From Acetomicrobium sp. S15 = DSM 107314 (GTDB lineage Bacteria; Synergistota; Synergistia; Synergistales; Thermosynergistaceae), in NCBI RefSeq assembly GCF_016125955.1, contig NZ_JADEVE010000184.1, positions 79,601 through 143,600 on the forward strand: a DNA stretch of 64,000 bases, in the 5' to 3' direction. The notes under the pieces are model-generated. The model made no database searches. It was not told where the DNA came from and saw only the letters and a program-made list of their open reading frames with translations. The translations under genes and the position numbers were made by a program. Positions 24,522 through 32,492 of the stretch are shown here, piece by piece. Numbering within the stretch: position 1 is the first letter of the stretch; each line of letters opens with the position of its first letter.

Positions 24522-25973
24522 ATGCGGGTTGGCATAGTTTACAAAATTCTCGGCCTACTTGGAATAGTTGTATCGCTCTGGATGTTGTGGCCGATCTTTT
24601 GGGCGGCGATCGACGGCAGCGACGACTTGTTTCCCCTCCTTTACAGCATGGTCTTAGGCTTAGCCATATCCGGTGTTTTTTTGCTCCTCGGTCGCGGAAA
24701 GAAAGCGGGAGATATGGGTCCCAGAGAGGCCTTTGCGGCGGTGGGGTTGTCGTGGTTTTTTGTTTCGGCTATCGGGGGGCTGCCCTTATGGCTACACGGA
24801 ACACTTCCCTCCTATACAGATGCCTTTTTCGAGGCTGCGTCCGGCTTCACCACCACCGGAGCCTCTGTGCTGATCGACATCCAGTCTGTCCCGCGAGGGA
24901 TTCTATTTTGGCGCAGCCTCACGCATTGGCTCGGCGGAATGGGCATCATCGTATTGAGTTTGGCCATATTGCCCATGCTCGGAGTGGGAGGGATGCAACT
25001 TTATAAGGCCGAGGTGCCTGGCCCTGTGCCGGAGAAGCTCACGCCGCGCATCCAGCATACCGCTCTTTTGTTGTGGGGGGTTTATGTCTTGCTGTCAGCA
25101 CTCGAAACCGGGCTCCTATTCTTGGGCGGGATGAACATATTCGAGGCACTTACCCACACGTTTGGCACGATGGCTACGGGTGGCTTCTCGCCACTGAATG
25201 CCAGCATAGGGCAGTATGGCAACGCTTATTTTGATTGGGTGATAATCCTATTCATGTTTTTGGCCGGTGCCAATTTTACGCTGCATTTTCAGATCCTAAA
25301 AGGCGATATAAGTGCTTGGTGGAGAGATGAGGAATTTCGTTTCTACGCCTCTTTGGTGGTCGGCGGCGTCCTTTCCGTCGCTGCCTTCTTGCTCCTTTCT
25401 GGCAACTATGACACGTTCTTGGATGCCTTGCGATTCGGGGCGTTTCAAGTAGTGAGCATAATTACGACTACAGGTTATGTCACGGCGGATTATGAGACGT
25501 GGCCGTTTTATGTTCAGGTTCTCCTGCTCGTATTCATGTTCATCGGAGGGTGCGCAGGTTCGACCGGAGGAGGCATCAAAAACGTTCGAATCTTGATGCT
25601 ATTCAAGGAGATCTACGCCGAACTGATGAGATTGCTTCATCCCAAAGCCGTTATCTACACACGTTTAAATGATCAAGTGGTTAGCAGGGAGGTCGTCTCA
25701 TCGATATTGGTCTTTTTCAGTATTTACATAGTGGTATTTACCGTGGGCACTATAATCATGGCTGGATTGGGCGTTGACGTCTTAACGGCCATTGCCAGCG
25801 TTGCCGCTACGCTCAACAATATAGGTCCTGGCCTCGGAAGCGTCGGCCCTACGGATAACTACGCCTCGATCCCGATGGCTGGTAAGTGGGTGCTTTCCGT
25901 GTGCATGGTCATGGGGAGACTCGAGCTGTACGAGGTGCTCCTGCTCTTTGTGCCGGCCACCTGGCGCAGGTAG
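24522..25973 (+). CDS. trkH: Trk potassium transporter membrane subunit TrkH
   Basis: 483-residue K+ translocating subunit, built of four M1-P-M2 repeats. Selectivity-filter loops are visible in order: GFTTTGASVL, TMATGGFSPLN, ITTTGYVTAD and NNIGPGLGSVGP, each with the central glycine. GCAGSTGGGIKNVR is the intramembrane gating-loop region. The N-terminal part has two extra helices. Forms a complex with TrkA encoded just upstream. The asparaginase gene follows after 42 bases and could be read from the same transcript. Confidence 0.95.
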   Translation: MRVGIVYKILGLLGIVVSLWMLWPIFWAAIDGSDDLFPLLYSMVLGLAISGVFLLLGRGKKAGDMGPREAFAAVGLSWFFVSAIGGLPLWLHGTLPSYTDAFFEAASGFTTTGASVLIDIQSVPRGILFWRSLTHWLGGMGIIVLSLAILPMLGVGGMQLYKAEVPGPVPEKLTPRIQHTALLLWGVYVLLSALETGLLFLGGMNIFEALTHTFGTMATGGFSPLNASIGQYGNAYFDWVIILFMFLAGANFTLHFQILKGDISAWWRDEEFRFYASLVVGGVLSVAAFLLLSGNYDTFLDALRFGAFQVVSIITTTGYVTADYETWPFYVQVLLLVFMFIGGCAGSTGGGIKNVRILMLFKEIYAELMRLLHPKAVIYTRLNDQVVSREVVSSILVFFSIYIVVFTVGTIIMAGLGVDVLTAIASVAATLNNIGPGLGSVGPTDNYASIPMAGKWVLSVCMVMGRLELYEVLLLFVPATWRR

Positions 25974-26015
25974 CGCCATTGTAATCGACAAAAGAAAGAA
26001 GGAAGGGGACGATTT

Positions 26016-27023
26016 TTGTTGAAAAGAATCCTCATCTTAAGTACAGGCGGAACCATAGCTAGTGTCAAGACGAAAGAAGGACTTACTCCCAAGCTTGGTC
26101 CTGAGGATATATTTGTGCTTGCCGGGGTCGACCGAAACATAGCAAGCGTTGAGTTTAAGGAAATCTTGAACATCGATAGCTCTCTTATGCAGCCGGAAGA
26201 TTGGGAACTTATTGCAAAGGAGGCCTTCGCCGGCCTGCAAAAGTACGACGGGATTGTGGTCACCCATGGCACGGACACCTTGGCGTACACAGCTTCTATG
26301 CTCTCCTTCATGTTGAAGAACTTGGAAAAACCGGTTGTGTTGACCGGCGCAATGATCCCTGCGGGTATGCCCGAAAGCGATGCTCACAGAAACTTGAGGG
26401 ATGCCCTCCTGTTCGCATCCTCCAATTTCGGTGGTGTGTTTGTGGCGTTCGCTGGAAAGATCATGAAAGGCTGTAGAACTTCAAAAGTGAGCACAGTAAG
26501 GGTAGATGCTTTTGATAGTATAAATTATCCTGTCGTGGCATATATAAGCGACGATGGAAAGTTAAGTTTTAATGTAAGTCCAACCGAGCTTACCGGCCGC
26601 CCCGAGCTGGATGCAAAATGGGACAGCCCTGTCTTCCTCCTCAAACTGACTCCAGGCATCGATCCGAGGATAATCGGCAAGTTAGTCGAGATGGGTTATA
26701 GAGGATTGATTCTCGAGTGCTTTGGGTCGGGTGGCCTTCCTTATAGAAAAAGAGATCTGCTTAAAGAAGTGGAGAAAGTGGCTAACACTCTGCCCATTAT
26801 CCTAACCACCCAAGTGCCTTATGGCATTGTCGACTTGAGGGAATACGAGATAGGGGTAAGGGCAATGAGGGCTGGCGCGATATCTGCCTATGATATGACG
26901 AGGGAGGCATGCGTCACCAAACTCATGTGGGCTTTGGGACATTCGAGCGATGTGGAAGATATAAGACGCATTGTTCACATGAACGTATCAGGGGAAATAT
27001 CGATTCCTTCAGAGGAGGCGTAG
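26016..27023 (+). CDS. ansA: L-asparaginase, type I
   Basis: Hydrolyses asparagine to aspartate and ammonia. 335 residues, TTG start with AAGGGGACG upstream. Motifs: LSTGGTIASVKT (nucleophile Thr), VVTHGTDTLAY (Thr-Asp), TGAMIPAGMPESDAHRNL, and SKVSTVRVDAF (catalytic Lys). No signal peptide, so it is the cytoplasmic form. First gene of an apparent three-gene operon with an unknown protein (2-base gap) and a DAACS symporter, which points to asparagine or a related amide as the pathway substrate. Confidence 0.93.
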   Translation: MLKRILILSTGGTIASVKTKEGLTPKLGPEDIFVLAGVDRNIASVEFKEILNIDSSLMQPEDWELIAKEAFAGLQKYDGIVVTHGTDTLAYTASMLSFMLKNLEKPVVLTGAMIPAGMPESDAHRNLRDALLFASSNFGGVFVAFAGKIMKGCRTSKVSTVRVDAFDSINYPVVAYISDDGKLSFNVSPTELTGRPELDAKWDSPVFLLKLTPGIDPRIIGKLVEMGYRGLILECFGSGGLPYRKRDLLKEVEKVANTLPIILTTQVPYGIVDLREYEIGVRAMRAGAISAYDMTREACVTKLMWALGHSSDVEDIRRIVHMNVSGEISIPSEEA

Positions 27024-27025
27024 CC

Positions 27026-28192
27026 ATGGCTATATGTATAGCAGGTCATATAGGGGTGGGCCACGTCTTCAGCCATTCGGGGATAAACCAGGACGACTCA
27101 CAAGGCTTTGCTGCCATAAGTCGCATATTGTGCGAGCGCTTTGGCATTAGGACTATCATTAAGGAGGTTTTCGTGGAAAAGGGAACGCTTTTGGTGAGAA
27201 CCGAGGACGGGGGGATAGGGAAAGCCGTTCCAAGGCGTGGCATAGCGCCCTTTGAGGCAGAAATCCTAAAAAGGCTTATCGGTGAGGATGCCGCTTTGCC
27301 TCATCTAACAGTCTTAAAAGTCTTCGGCAGAATGTATGGCCACGGTGTGACCGATCTCCCCGTGGCGACGGAATATGCCGTGGCAGCTTCCGTCGTGGAT
27401 GCCTTTGTTAGAAAGATTCCAGGTTTTGTCGTCGCAACCAGCGAAGGTGAAGTTGCAAGTGACGTTATAGGTGGAGTACAGATTGATGCGGAAGGGGTCC
27501 ATTTAGCTCTTTTGCTCACGATAAATGGGTCGAGAATTGGCATCGGCCCCGTGGAAGATTTAGAAGGAAACGTACCTTTGCCACCCAAGCGGGAGGTGAT
27601 GCAGAGGATAGGAGCGCTAAAGGCTCCTACTATAGTGGTAGAGAGCAAAGCCTACCTGCCGCATTTAAAGCTCGAGAAGGAAGCTTTTTTGATCAGGTTT
27701 AACGAGGCGATCGATAATGTTGTCGTTGGAGAAAGCTTAGAGGAGGCGCTGAAGAAAGAGAGGTTAAATTACATCCTTGTAAGAGATGCCTTTCCTGAGA
27801 AAAAGGGCGAAATGAAGGATAAGCTGGTTGAAATATCGAGCAACATAGCGCGGCTTGCTATCCTAATGGCGGCTACAGATAATGCTGATGGCAGGGCGAT
27901 GGCAATCGCAGAACTGGCAAGGCTCATCTCCGAAGATGTAGGCGGCGTAATATTTATGAGCAATGCTTTAAACGATGTCGTTCGAGGTGCCGGTCTTGTG
28001 CCAGGCACTGGAGTTGTGTTGTCTATAGCTGTGCCTAAAAGTTACCTCGATACCCATGTGGCGCTCTTTACCACTAAAGAGGAAGCTGGTATAATTAGTA
28101 TGGCAGTTTTGGCCGCAGCAAGGGTGCTTTGGGGTCGTTACGATGAAGCGATGAAAGAGCTTGAGGAAAAATATATAGAGCCGTTAGGCTAA
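27026..28192 (+). CDS. Protein of unknown function in the asparaginase operon
   Basis: 388 residues. I do not recognise the family. ATG at 27026 has GAGGAGG seven bases upstream and follows the asparaginase stop by two bases; the frame is open further upstream but inside the asparaginase gene. The N-terminus is glycine/histidine-rich (AGHIGVGHVFSHSGINQDDSQGF), suggesting a binding loop; the middle has VFGRMYGHGVTDLPVATEYA and SDVIGGVQIDAEGVH; the C-terminal half is helical and Ala-rich (LARLILMA-type segments near ARLAILMAATDNADGRAM). No signal peptide or membrane helix, so it is probably cytoplasmic. Context suggests an enzyme acting on asparagine, aspartate or a derivative. The symporter gene starts 12 bases later. 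Confidence 0.85.
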   Translation: MAICIAGHIGVGHVFSHSGINQDDSQGFAAISRILCERFGIRTIIKEVFVEKGTLLVRTEDGGIGKAVPRRGIAPFEAEILKRLIGEDAALPHLTVLKVFGRMYGHGVTDLPVATEYAVAASVVDAFVRKIPGFVVATSEGEVASDVIGGVQIDAEGVHLALLLTINGSRIGIGPVEDLEGNVPLPPKREVMQRIGALKAPTIVVESKAYLPHLKLEKEAFLIRFNEAIDNVVVGESLEEALKKERLNYILVRDAFPEKKGEMKDKLVEISSNIARLAILMAATDNADGRAMAIAELARLISEDVGGVIFMSNALNDVVRGAGLVPGTGVVLSIAVPKSYLDTHVALFTTKEEAGIISMAVLAAARVLWGRYDEAMKELEEKYIEPLG

Positions 28193-28204
28193 GGGGGTGT
28201 TGTT

Positions 28205-29446
28205 ATGGCAGAGTTAGATACTGTGTTGAGGCTCGGCAAGAGGCCGCTTTATATTCTCATGGGAGCCGTGATCGGCGCAGTCGTGGGGGCCATCATCGGT
28301 CCTGAGATCTCGGTCATAAAACCCTTCGGTGACGCATTTATCTATCTTTTAAGGTTCATAGTGGGTCCGCTTATCCTTGTTTCGATAGCCCACTCAGCTA
28401 CTGTTGTAGAGGATTATCGCAGAATGGGGAGGGTTTTTGGTTGGTTTATGGCCTATTGGGCGATTATGGGTATTATTGCCGCTGTTATTGGATATACAAC
28501 AGCTAATATTATGAAGCCTGGTATAGGCGTCGCGCTCGGAGAGAAAGAGATTCAACTGGCTGCCGTATCGGTGCGGGATGTTATATTAGGGTGGATACCC
28601 CAGAACAGCATCAGACCGCTATTGGAACTCAACATCGTACAGGTCATAATTATAGCTCTATTGGTAGGCTTTAGCGTAGTCTTAGTCAAGGATGTAGCCC
28701 CTCAAGAGAGCAAATTCATGAAAGATTTCCTCGCCTCAGCATTGGCAGTAATCTATAAGATTGTTGATATTATACTCTGGTATGCGCCTATTGGAGTGTT
28801 CGCTCTCATGGGCGATCTCGTTGGGACCATTGGAGGAGTGGGTCTTGCCGCCGTAGGCAAAATGGTGCTCACTCAATGGACAGCTTATTTGCTGATTTTT
28901 ATTATAGTGCATCCGATTGTTTTGCTCTTGATACTTCGAGTCAACCCGCTAACATTTTGGAAAAAGGTTTACCCTGCCATGATAACAGCCTTCTCTACCC
29001 AGAGCAGTTCTGCTACACTTCCGGTGACGTTGAGGGTAACGAAGGCACTGGGCGTCCCGGATGATGCAGCCAATCTGATCCTTCCCATAGCGGCTACCAT
29101 CAACATGCAAGCTGTGGCTGCAGAAATGCCCATTTATGCGGTATGGGCGGCACAGATGTATGGCGCACAGCTCACCGTGGCGCACGTGGTCGTGGCGCTC
29201 CTCATGGGGGTTTTCGGCGCTGCTGCATGTGCCGGCGTTCCTGGTGGCGGTATATTGATCGCCGCCATTACGCTCCAAACGTTGGGGTTGCCCCTCGCGC
29301 CGGTGGGGTGGATAGCTGGCATATATGTCGCCATAGATGTTTTAAACACGACATTGAACGTTACGGGCGATCCGCTCGGCGTGATGGTGGCGAGCAAGGC
29401 ATTGGGAGAGTTCGACAGGGAAAGATTCTATGCTCCTATAAAATAG
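28205..29446 (+). CDS. DAACS-family (GltP-type) cation:amino-acid symporter with atypical substrate site
   Basis: 413-residue elevator-type secondary transporter. The re-entrant hairpin 1 motif TQSSSATLP (about 264-272) and hairpin 2 AGVPGGGILIAAITLQTLGLPL region are standard. Two substrate-site motifs differ: the TM7 NMDGT motif reads NMQAV (from Asn300), and TM8 reads DVLNTTLNVTGD (Asp378 on), putting Asn381 where acidic amino-acid carriers have the Arg that holds the side-chain carboxylate (Arg397 in GltPh). A neutral or amide substrate such as asparagine is therefore more likely than glutamate or aspartate. AAGGGGGTG precedes the ATG. Last gene of the asparaginase operon. Confidence 0.9.
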   Translation: MAELDTVLRLGKRPLYILMGAVIGAVVGAIIGPEISVIKPFGDAFIYLLRFIVGPLILVSIAHSATVVEDYRRMGRVFGWFMAYWAIMGIIAAVIGYTTANIMKPGIGVALGEKEIQLAAVSVRDVILGWIPQNSIRPLLELNIVQVIIIALLVGFSVVLVKDVAPQESKFMKDFLASALAVIYKIVDIILWYAPIGVFALMGDLVGTIGGVGLAAVGKMVLTQWTAYLLIFIIVHPIVLLLILRVNPLTFWKKVYPAMITAFSTQSSSATLPVTLRVTKALGVPDDAANLILPIAATINMQAVAAEMPIYAVWAAQMYGAQLTVAHVVVALLMGVFGAAACAGVPGGGILIAAITLQTLGLPLAPVGWIAGIYVAIDVLNTTLNVTGDPLGVMVASKALGEFDRERFYAPIK

Positions 29447-29447
29447 A

Positions 29448-29508
29448 ATAGCAAGTGGGGTGCGACGAGCTGCTGCGCGTGCAACAATCCGTCGCGCCCC
29501 CTTGCTAT
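29448..29508. terminator. Bidirectional terminator between symporter and LUD genes
   Basis: Long near-perfect stem (arms 29448-29467 and 29490-29508; ends ATAGCAAG/CTTGCTAT) flanked by T-rich tails on both strands, placed between two convergent genes. Confidence 0.8.
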
Positions 29509-29509
29509 T

Positions 29510-30160
29510 TTAGTAGCCGAGCGCTTCGCCGACCAAGATCACATGAGCGTCGCGACCCGTAGGTACCCGCTCGAGGGTTAACACTGCCCTGCAAAGCCGC
29601 TCTGGACTGTTGCAGTTTACGCAGTGCCCCACGCTCTTGCAGGGGACGTTCGTGTTCAGACGGATAGCATTCATAGGGGTAGCCACGTCTCTGATCCGCT
29701 GTATGGCAGATTCTACGTCGCGACACACCTTGTTTATCCCTACTACAAAAATTATCCTGTTGCTCGCCCAGGCCATTCCTGAGACGCGGTTGCCGGAGCC
29801 ATCGATATTGACGAGGATTCCGTCGAGCGTCACGGCGTTTGAGCTAGTCAACAATACATCCGATGCGTTTTCGTCCATGAGCCTTTTGGCTCTCTCTTCG
29901 GGTGACAGAGATACACCCCAATGGTGGAATATCTTGTGTCCTCGCGACTCGAGAGCCTCGGGCAAACCCAGCTCCCTGATCGTTACACTTCCTGGGATGC
30001 CGACGGATGCACCGGGGGGTATGAGTTCCAAGACAGCCTCCCTGGCCGCATTTCCTGTCTCTACATAGCGAGCCTTGAATCCGTTTCCTTCCAGTGCCTT
30101 GGTAACGCTTGCTCCCAGACGTCGGTAGTATTCTTTGCGCACATCATCCCACGACGACAT
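29510..30160 (-). CDS. LUD-domain protein (LutC/YkgG-like)
   Basis: 216 residues of the lactate-utilisation (LUD, DUF162) family: GASVGIPGSVTIRELGLPEAL, DVLLTSSNAVTLDGILVNIDGSGNRVSGMAW and VGINKVCRDVESAIQRIRDVATP are family hallmarks. A C-terminal Cys cluster (NVPCKSVGHCVNCNSPERLC) could bind a metal or Fe-S centre. True LutC works with LutA and LutB in lactate oxidation; neither is near, and many stand-alone LUD proteins have no known role. GGAGGTG precedes the ATG. Confidence 0.88.
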   Translation of the reverse strand: MSSWDDVRKEYYRRLGASVTKALEGNGFKARYVETGNAAREAVLELIPPGASVGIPGSVTIRELGLPEALESRGHKIFHHWGVSLSPEERAKRLMDENASDVLLTSSNAVTLDGILVNIDGSGNRVSGMAWASNRIIFVVGINKVCRDVESAIQRIRDVATPMNAIRLNTNVPCKSVGHCVNCNSPERLCRAVLTLERVPTGRDAHVILVGEALGY

Positions 30161-30183
30161 GGTTTCACCTCCAGCTATGAGAT

Positions 30184-30227
30184 GTTAAAATAAATTTAAC
30201 GTATTGGGCTCTGCAGCCCGACGTTAA
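30184..30227. promoter_or_regulatory. Nested inverted repeats in the divergent lud/ferritin-like region
   Basis: GTTAAA/TTTAAC (30184-30200) overlaps a larger dyad TTAACGT...ACGTTAA (30196-30227) that encloses a hairpin GGGCT-CTGC-AGCCC (30206-30219). It lies between two divergently transcribed genes, so an operator is plausible. No regulator gene is adjacent. Confidence 0.4.
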
Positions 30228-30262
30228 TTAGCATAACACAAGCGAGAGGGAGGTTAAAGGAA

Positions 30263-30532
30263 GTGTGCGACGTCATTACTCCTGAATCCGTAGGTCATCA
30301 CCATGTGAGCGACCCCTTAGAGGTGGCCGAACTGCTCCGAGAGACTTTGGCTGAGGAGCTTCGCTCTATGAACGACATCCAGGCACGGTGGCACATGATA
30401 GAGGACGACAAGGTGAAACATGCCCTGGAGCACATCTTGGGAGACAAAAGACGCCTTTTGGTGGCCCTGTGGGGCCTCCTCTCAGAGGTGGAGACGCGTG
30501 CTTGGAGCGATGCCGGCGAGAGGCATGCCTGA
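30263..30532 (+). CDS. Small helical protein resembling a ferritin-like domain
   Basis: 89 residues, GTG start with GGGAGG about 9 bases upstream. Two long helices (LEVAELLRETLAEELRSMND and DDKVKHALEHILGDKRRL) carry Glu, Glu and a Glu-His pair (ALEHI) spaced as in short encapsulin-cargo-like ferritin domains, where such residues bind iron across a dimer. N-terminal HHH adds possible metal ligands. The resemblance is by pattern only. No encapsulin gene is nearby. Its last 51 bases overlap the convergent sfsA-like gene, an unusual arrangement. Confidence 0.65.
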   Translation: MCDVITPESVGHHHVSDPLEVAELLRETLAEELRSMNDIQARWHMIEDDKVKHALEHILGDKRRLLVALWGLLSEVETRAWSDAGERHA

Positions 30533-31669
30533 CGTGGATGAGGTGTGCCCGATAAGGGCGCCCCTGTACGGCCTGTCTAAACGATAGTAGAGCAGCAAAT
30601 TTACGAAGTCGGTGCGTTTAATGGGGTCTTTCAAGAAGCCGAACAAATGCGATCTGCAATCGCAATCGCTTGCGCCGAAGTTGGTTATAGCGAAGTCGCA
30701 TATCCCCATGAGATCCTTCGATAGGAGACATTCTATGTCTTCTTGGGTCCTTATGGGAAGAAGACGTGTAGCTTTGGAAGCGCTGCTCAGATAATCTATA
30801 TGCCAATGCTCGTTCTTTCTCTTTCTGCTGTGGCGATTAACGCGCGCCGACAGGTTCTTTTTGGCGGAGCCGACGTAGACGTAATACGCTGGGCGGAAGG
30901 AAATCTCTCCTAAGGAGCCGATTTTTATAGTCTTCGGCTCCTTCAGCTCGAAAATAACCATATAGGCGCCGCTATCGGCCATTTCCCTATCGATAATTTG
31001 CCAAGGGATGGTAAGCCTTTCGGGATTTACCCGCATTGTGAGCTCTTCGTCCCAACGCACTGCGACAGGGGCTATGTCGATGATGTTGCGGGCATTCGCA
31101 AGGGCAGTCGCAAAGTCGAAATCGGTGTGGTAGTCTGGGATGAACGCCCTTGGGCTTAAAGAATTTACAATGAACAACAGGAAGGCTTTGAAACCCTCCT
31201 TAGTCAGCCTGGCCATCTCCTCGATGTGCCTTTTACCCCTCGCGGTGACGGCGTCAGGAAAGGCAGCTACCTCTTTTCCGAAGAGCGTGCAGGATTTGAC
31301 TTCCAGCAAGACCTTTTGGCCGTCCCTTTCGAGCAAAAAGTCGAAACGGCTATCGCCTATCGTAAATTCCGGCCGTATCAGCTCAGAATCCTCGAGTCCG
31401 GGAACGAGGTTTCTCGCGAGCATGTGTCTCGCCGCGCGATTGGCCATGTGAGTGTGCAGCAGTATCCATTCGTTCGCCCTTTTAGCGGCCATGACTACAT
31501 ACGGCAATGTGCCCGATGACGCCGCCAGTAGCAATGGAGTGCCTGGCAACAAGATTTCCCACAGCCTTCCTGGGTTTGGCAGGTAAGCGGAGACGACGCC
31601 ATTTTTGGTCTCGACCCTAACGACGAACCTGTTTGGGCGATCAAGAAAATATGCCAATATCCTTTTCAA
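30482..31669 (-). CDS. sfsA: SfsA-like protein fused to a DUF123 (GIY-YIG-like) domain
   Basis: 395 residues in two parts. Residues 1-230 are SfsA: an OB-like N-terminus (RPNRFVVRVETKNGVVSAYLPNPGR) and a nuclease-like core with FDFLLERDG-x3-LLEVKSC (PD-(D/E)xK type). Residues about 240-385 are DUF123/COG1833 (AYMVIFEL ... YYVYVGSAKKNLSARVNRH ... NEHWHIDYL ... FGASDCDCRSHLF), a GIY-YIG-related domain. SfsA binds DNA in enterobacteria but its activity is unresolved. TTG start at 31669 with GGGGGTG seven bases upstream. It directly follows remnants of histidine-utilisation genes. Confidence 0.88.
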   Translation of the reverse strand: MKRILAYFLDRPNRFVVRVETKNGVVSAYLPNPGRLWEILLPGTPLLLAASSGTLPYVVMAAKRANEWILLHTHMANRAARHMLARNLVPGLEDSELIRPEFTIGDSRFDFLLERDGQKVLLEVKSCTLFGKEVAAFPDAVTARGKRHIEEMARLTKEGFKAFLLFIVNSLSPRAFIPDYHTDFDFATALANARNIIDIAPVAVRWDEELTMRVNPERLTIPWQIIDREMADSGAYMVIFELKEPKTIKIGSLGEISFRPAYYVYVGSAKKNLSARVNRHSRKRKNEHWHIDYLSSASKATRLLPIRTQEDIECLLSKDLMGICDFAITNFGASDCDCRSHLFGFLKDPIKRTDFVNLLLYYRLDRPYRGALIGHTSSTSGMPLAGIAPSTRLHL

Positions 31670-31673
31670 TCGT

Positions 31674-31766
31674 TTACACCCCCGTTTCCCCGCTACGGAT
31701 ACCTTCTGCGAACTCTGGATATTCGGGGAGCCTCAAGCCAAGCTTCATGGTCTTGTCGTTTAACAT
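31674..31766 (-). pseudogene. hutU: Probable 5' remnant of a urocanate hydratase gene
   Basis: A 30-codon reading frame with its own GAGGGG ribosome site. Its product contains LRLPEYPEFAEGIR, which I match from memory to the conserved N-terminus of anaerobe-type urocanase; similarity then stops and the frame ends just before sfsA. If right, this is a deletion remnant of hutU, next to the broken cyclodeaminase gene of the same pathway. Confidence 0.45.
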
Positions 31767-31767
31767 G

Positions 31768-31857
31768 TTATTCCCCTCGTTCTACGAAAATCCTCTCTCT
31801 CAAGCGTTCCTGTAGCAATTCCCGATCTTTACCAAGGCCTGCCCGTTTCTTTATCAT
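31768..31857 (-). CDS. 29-codon reading frame between fchA and hutU remnants
   Basis: Starts ATG overlapping the fchA stop (ATGA) and ends one base before the hutU-like fragment. Encodes a short basic helix (begins MIKKRAGLGKDRELL). It may be a translated micro-ORF or part of a decayed gene; no function can be assigned. Confidence 0.25.
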   Translation of the reverse strand: MIKKRAGLGKDRELLQERLRERIFVERGE

Positions 31858-32492
31858 CTAAGGAAACTTCCTGTGGCTTCTTCAACATTGGCCACGTGGT
31901 TTTTGATCTCAGATAGGAGAGTGTCTATTTTACTTCTCGCGTCGACGGTTAAGGTTTCATTCGCTAACTCCATGAGGTTGATCTTGACGTTGTAGGCTGG
32001 TGAACGGGCCGCAGCTTGGGCGAGAGTAGCCGCTGTTCCGATATCCGAAATGGCGTTAGGGTTTTACATGACGCAAGCCGTTTCAGCCAGCGTCGTGACG
32101 TCGTGGCCGACACGAAGGGTCCTCATAGACACATGAAAGGTCTCTTTCTCAGCCTCTTGGGTGGCTTCTCTTCGGCGGTTTTTTCGTCTTCCATATTTCC
32201 ATATTTCCTTTGGGAGCCTCAGGGCGGCCATGAAGGTATCGAACGCCTCAATGCCATCTTCCGTAAGTTCCAAAAGGTGGATTTTCAGATCCGCTACTCT
32301 CTTGCCGACATCTTCCATGGCCTTCCGCCTGTCCCGATACTTTTCCTTTACCACGGCAAGGGTCGCCACCATGGAGATCAGGGCGGCGCCGAGTGATGCC
32401 GACAATGGAGCATTGCTCCCTCCACCTGGGGTAGGGGAGCCGGAAGCCAGTCCTTCTATGAATTCCTTTATGGTCATTTTGGACAGTTTCAT
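31854..32492 (-). pseudogene. fchA: Formimidoyl-THF cyclodeaminase gene interrupted by an in-frame TAA
   Basis: The frame would encode 211 residues of cyclodeaminase (releases ammonia from formimino-tetrahydrofolate in histidine degradation), starting ATG 32492. The N-terminal GSPTPGGGSNAP and FIEGL motifs and the C-terminal NPNAISDIGTAATLAQAAARS, YNVKINL segments are recognisable. A TAA at 32064-32066 sits exactly before NPNAISD, where the family has Gly. The same frame stays open on both sides of it, and the total length is normal. One nonsense change therefore explains the break. The segment just before the stop (KEIWKYGRRKNRRRE) also looks atypical. Confidence 0.85.

Noticed and set aside
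29510..30160. A lactate-utilisation lutABC operon
   Set aside because: Only a LUD-domain protein is present; no LutA or LutB partner lies on either side.
32064..32066. Recoding (selenocysteine or pyrrolysine) at the internal stop of fchA
   Set aside because: The codon is TAA, which is neither the Sec (TGA) nor the Pyl (TAG) codon, and family members have Gly here.
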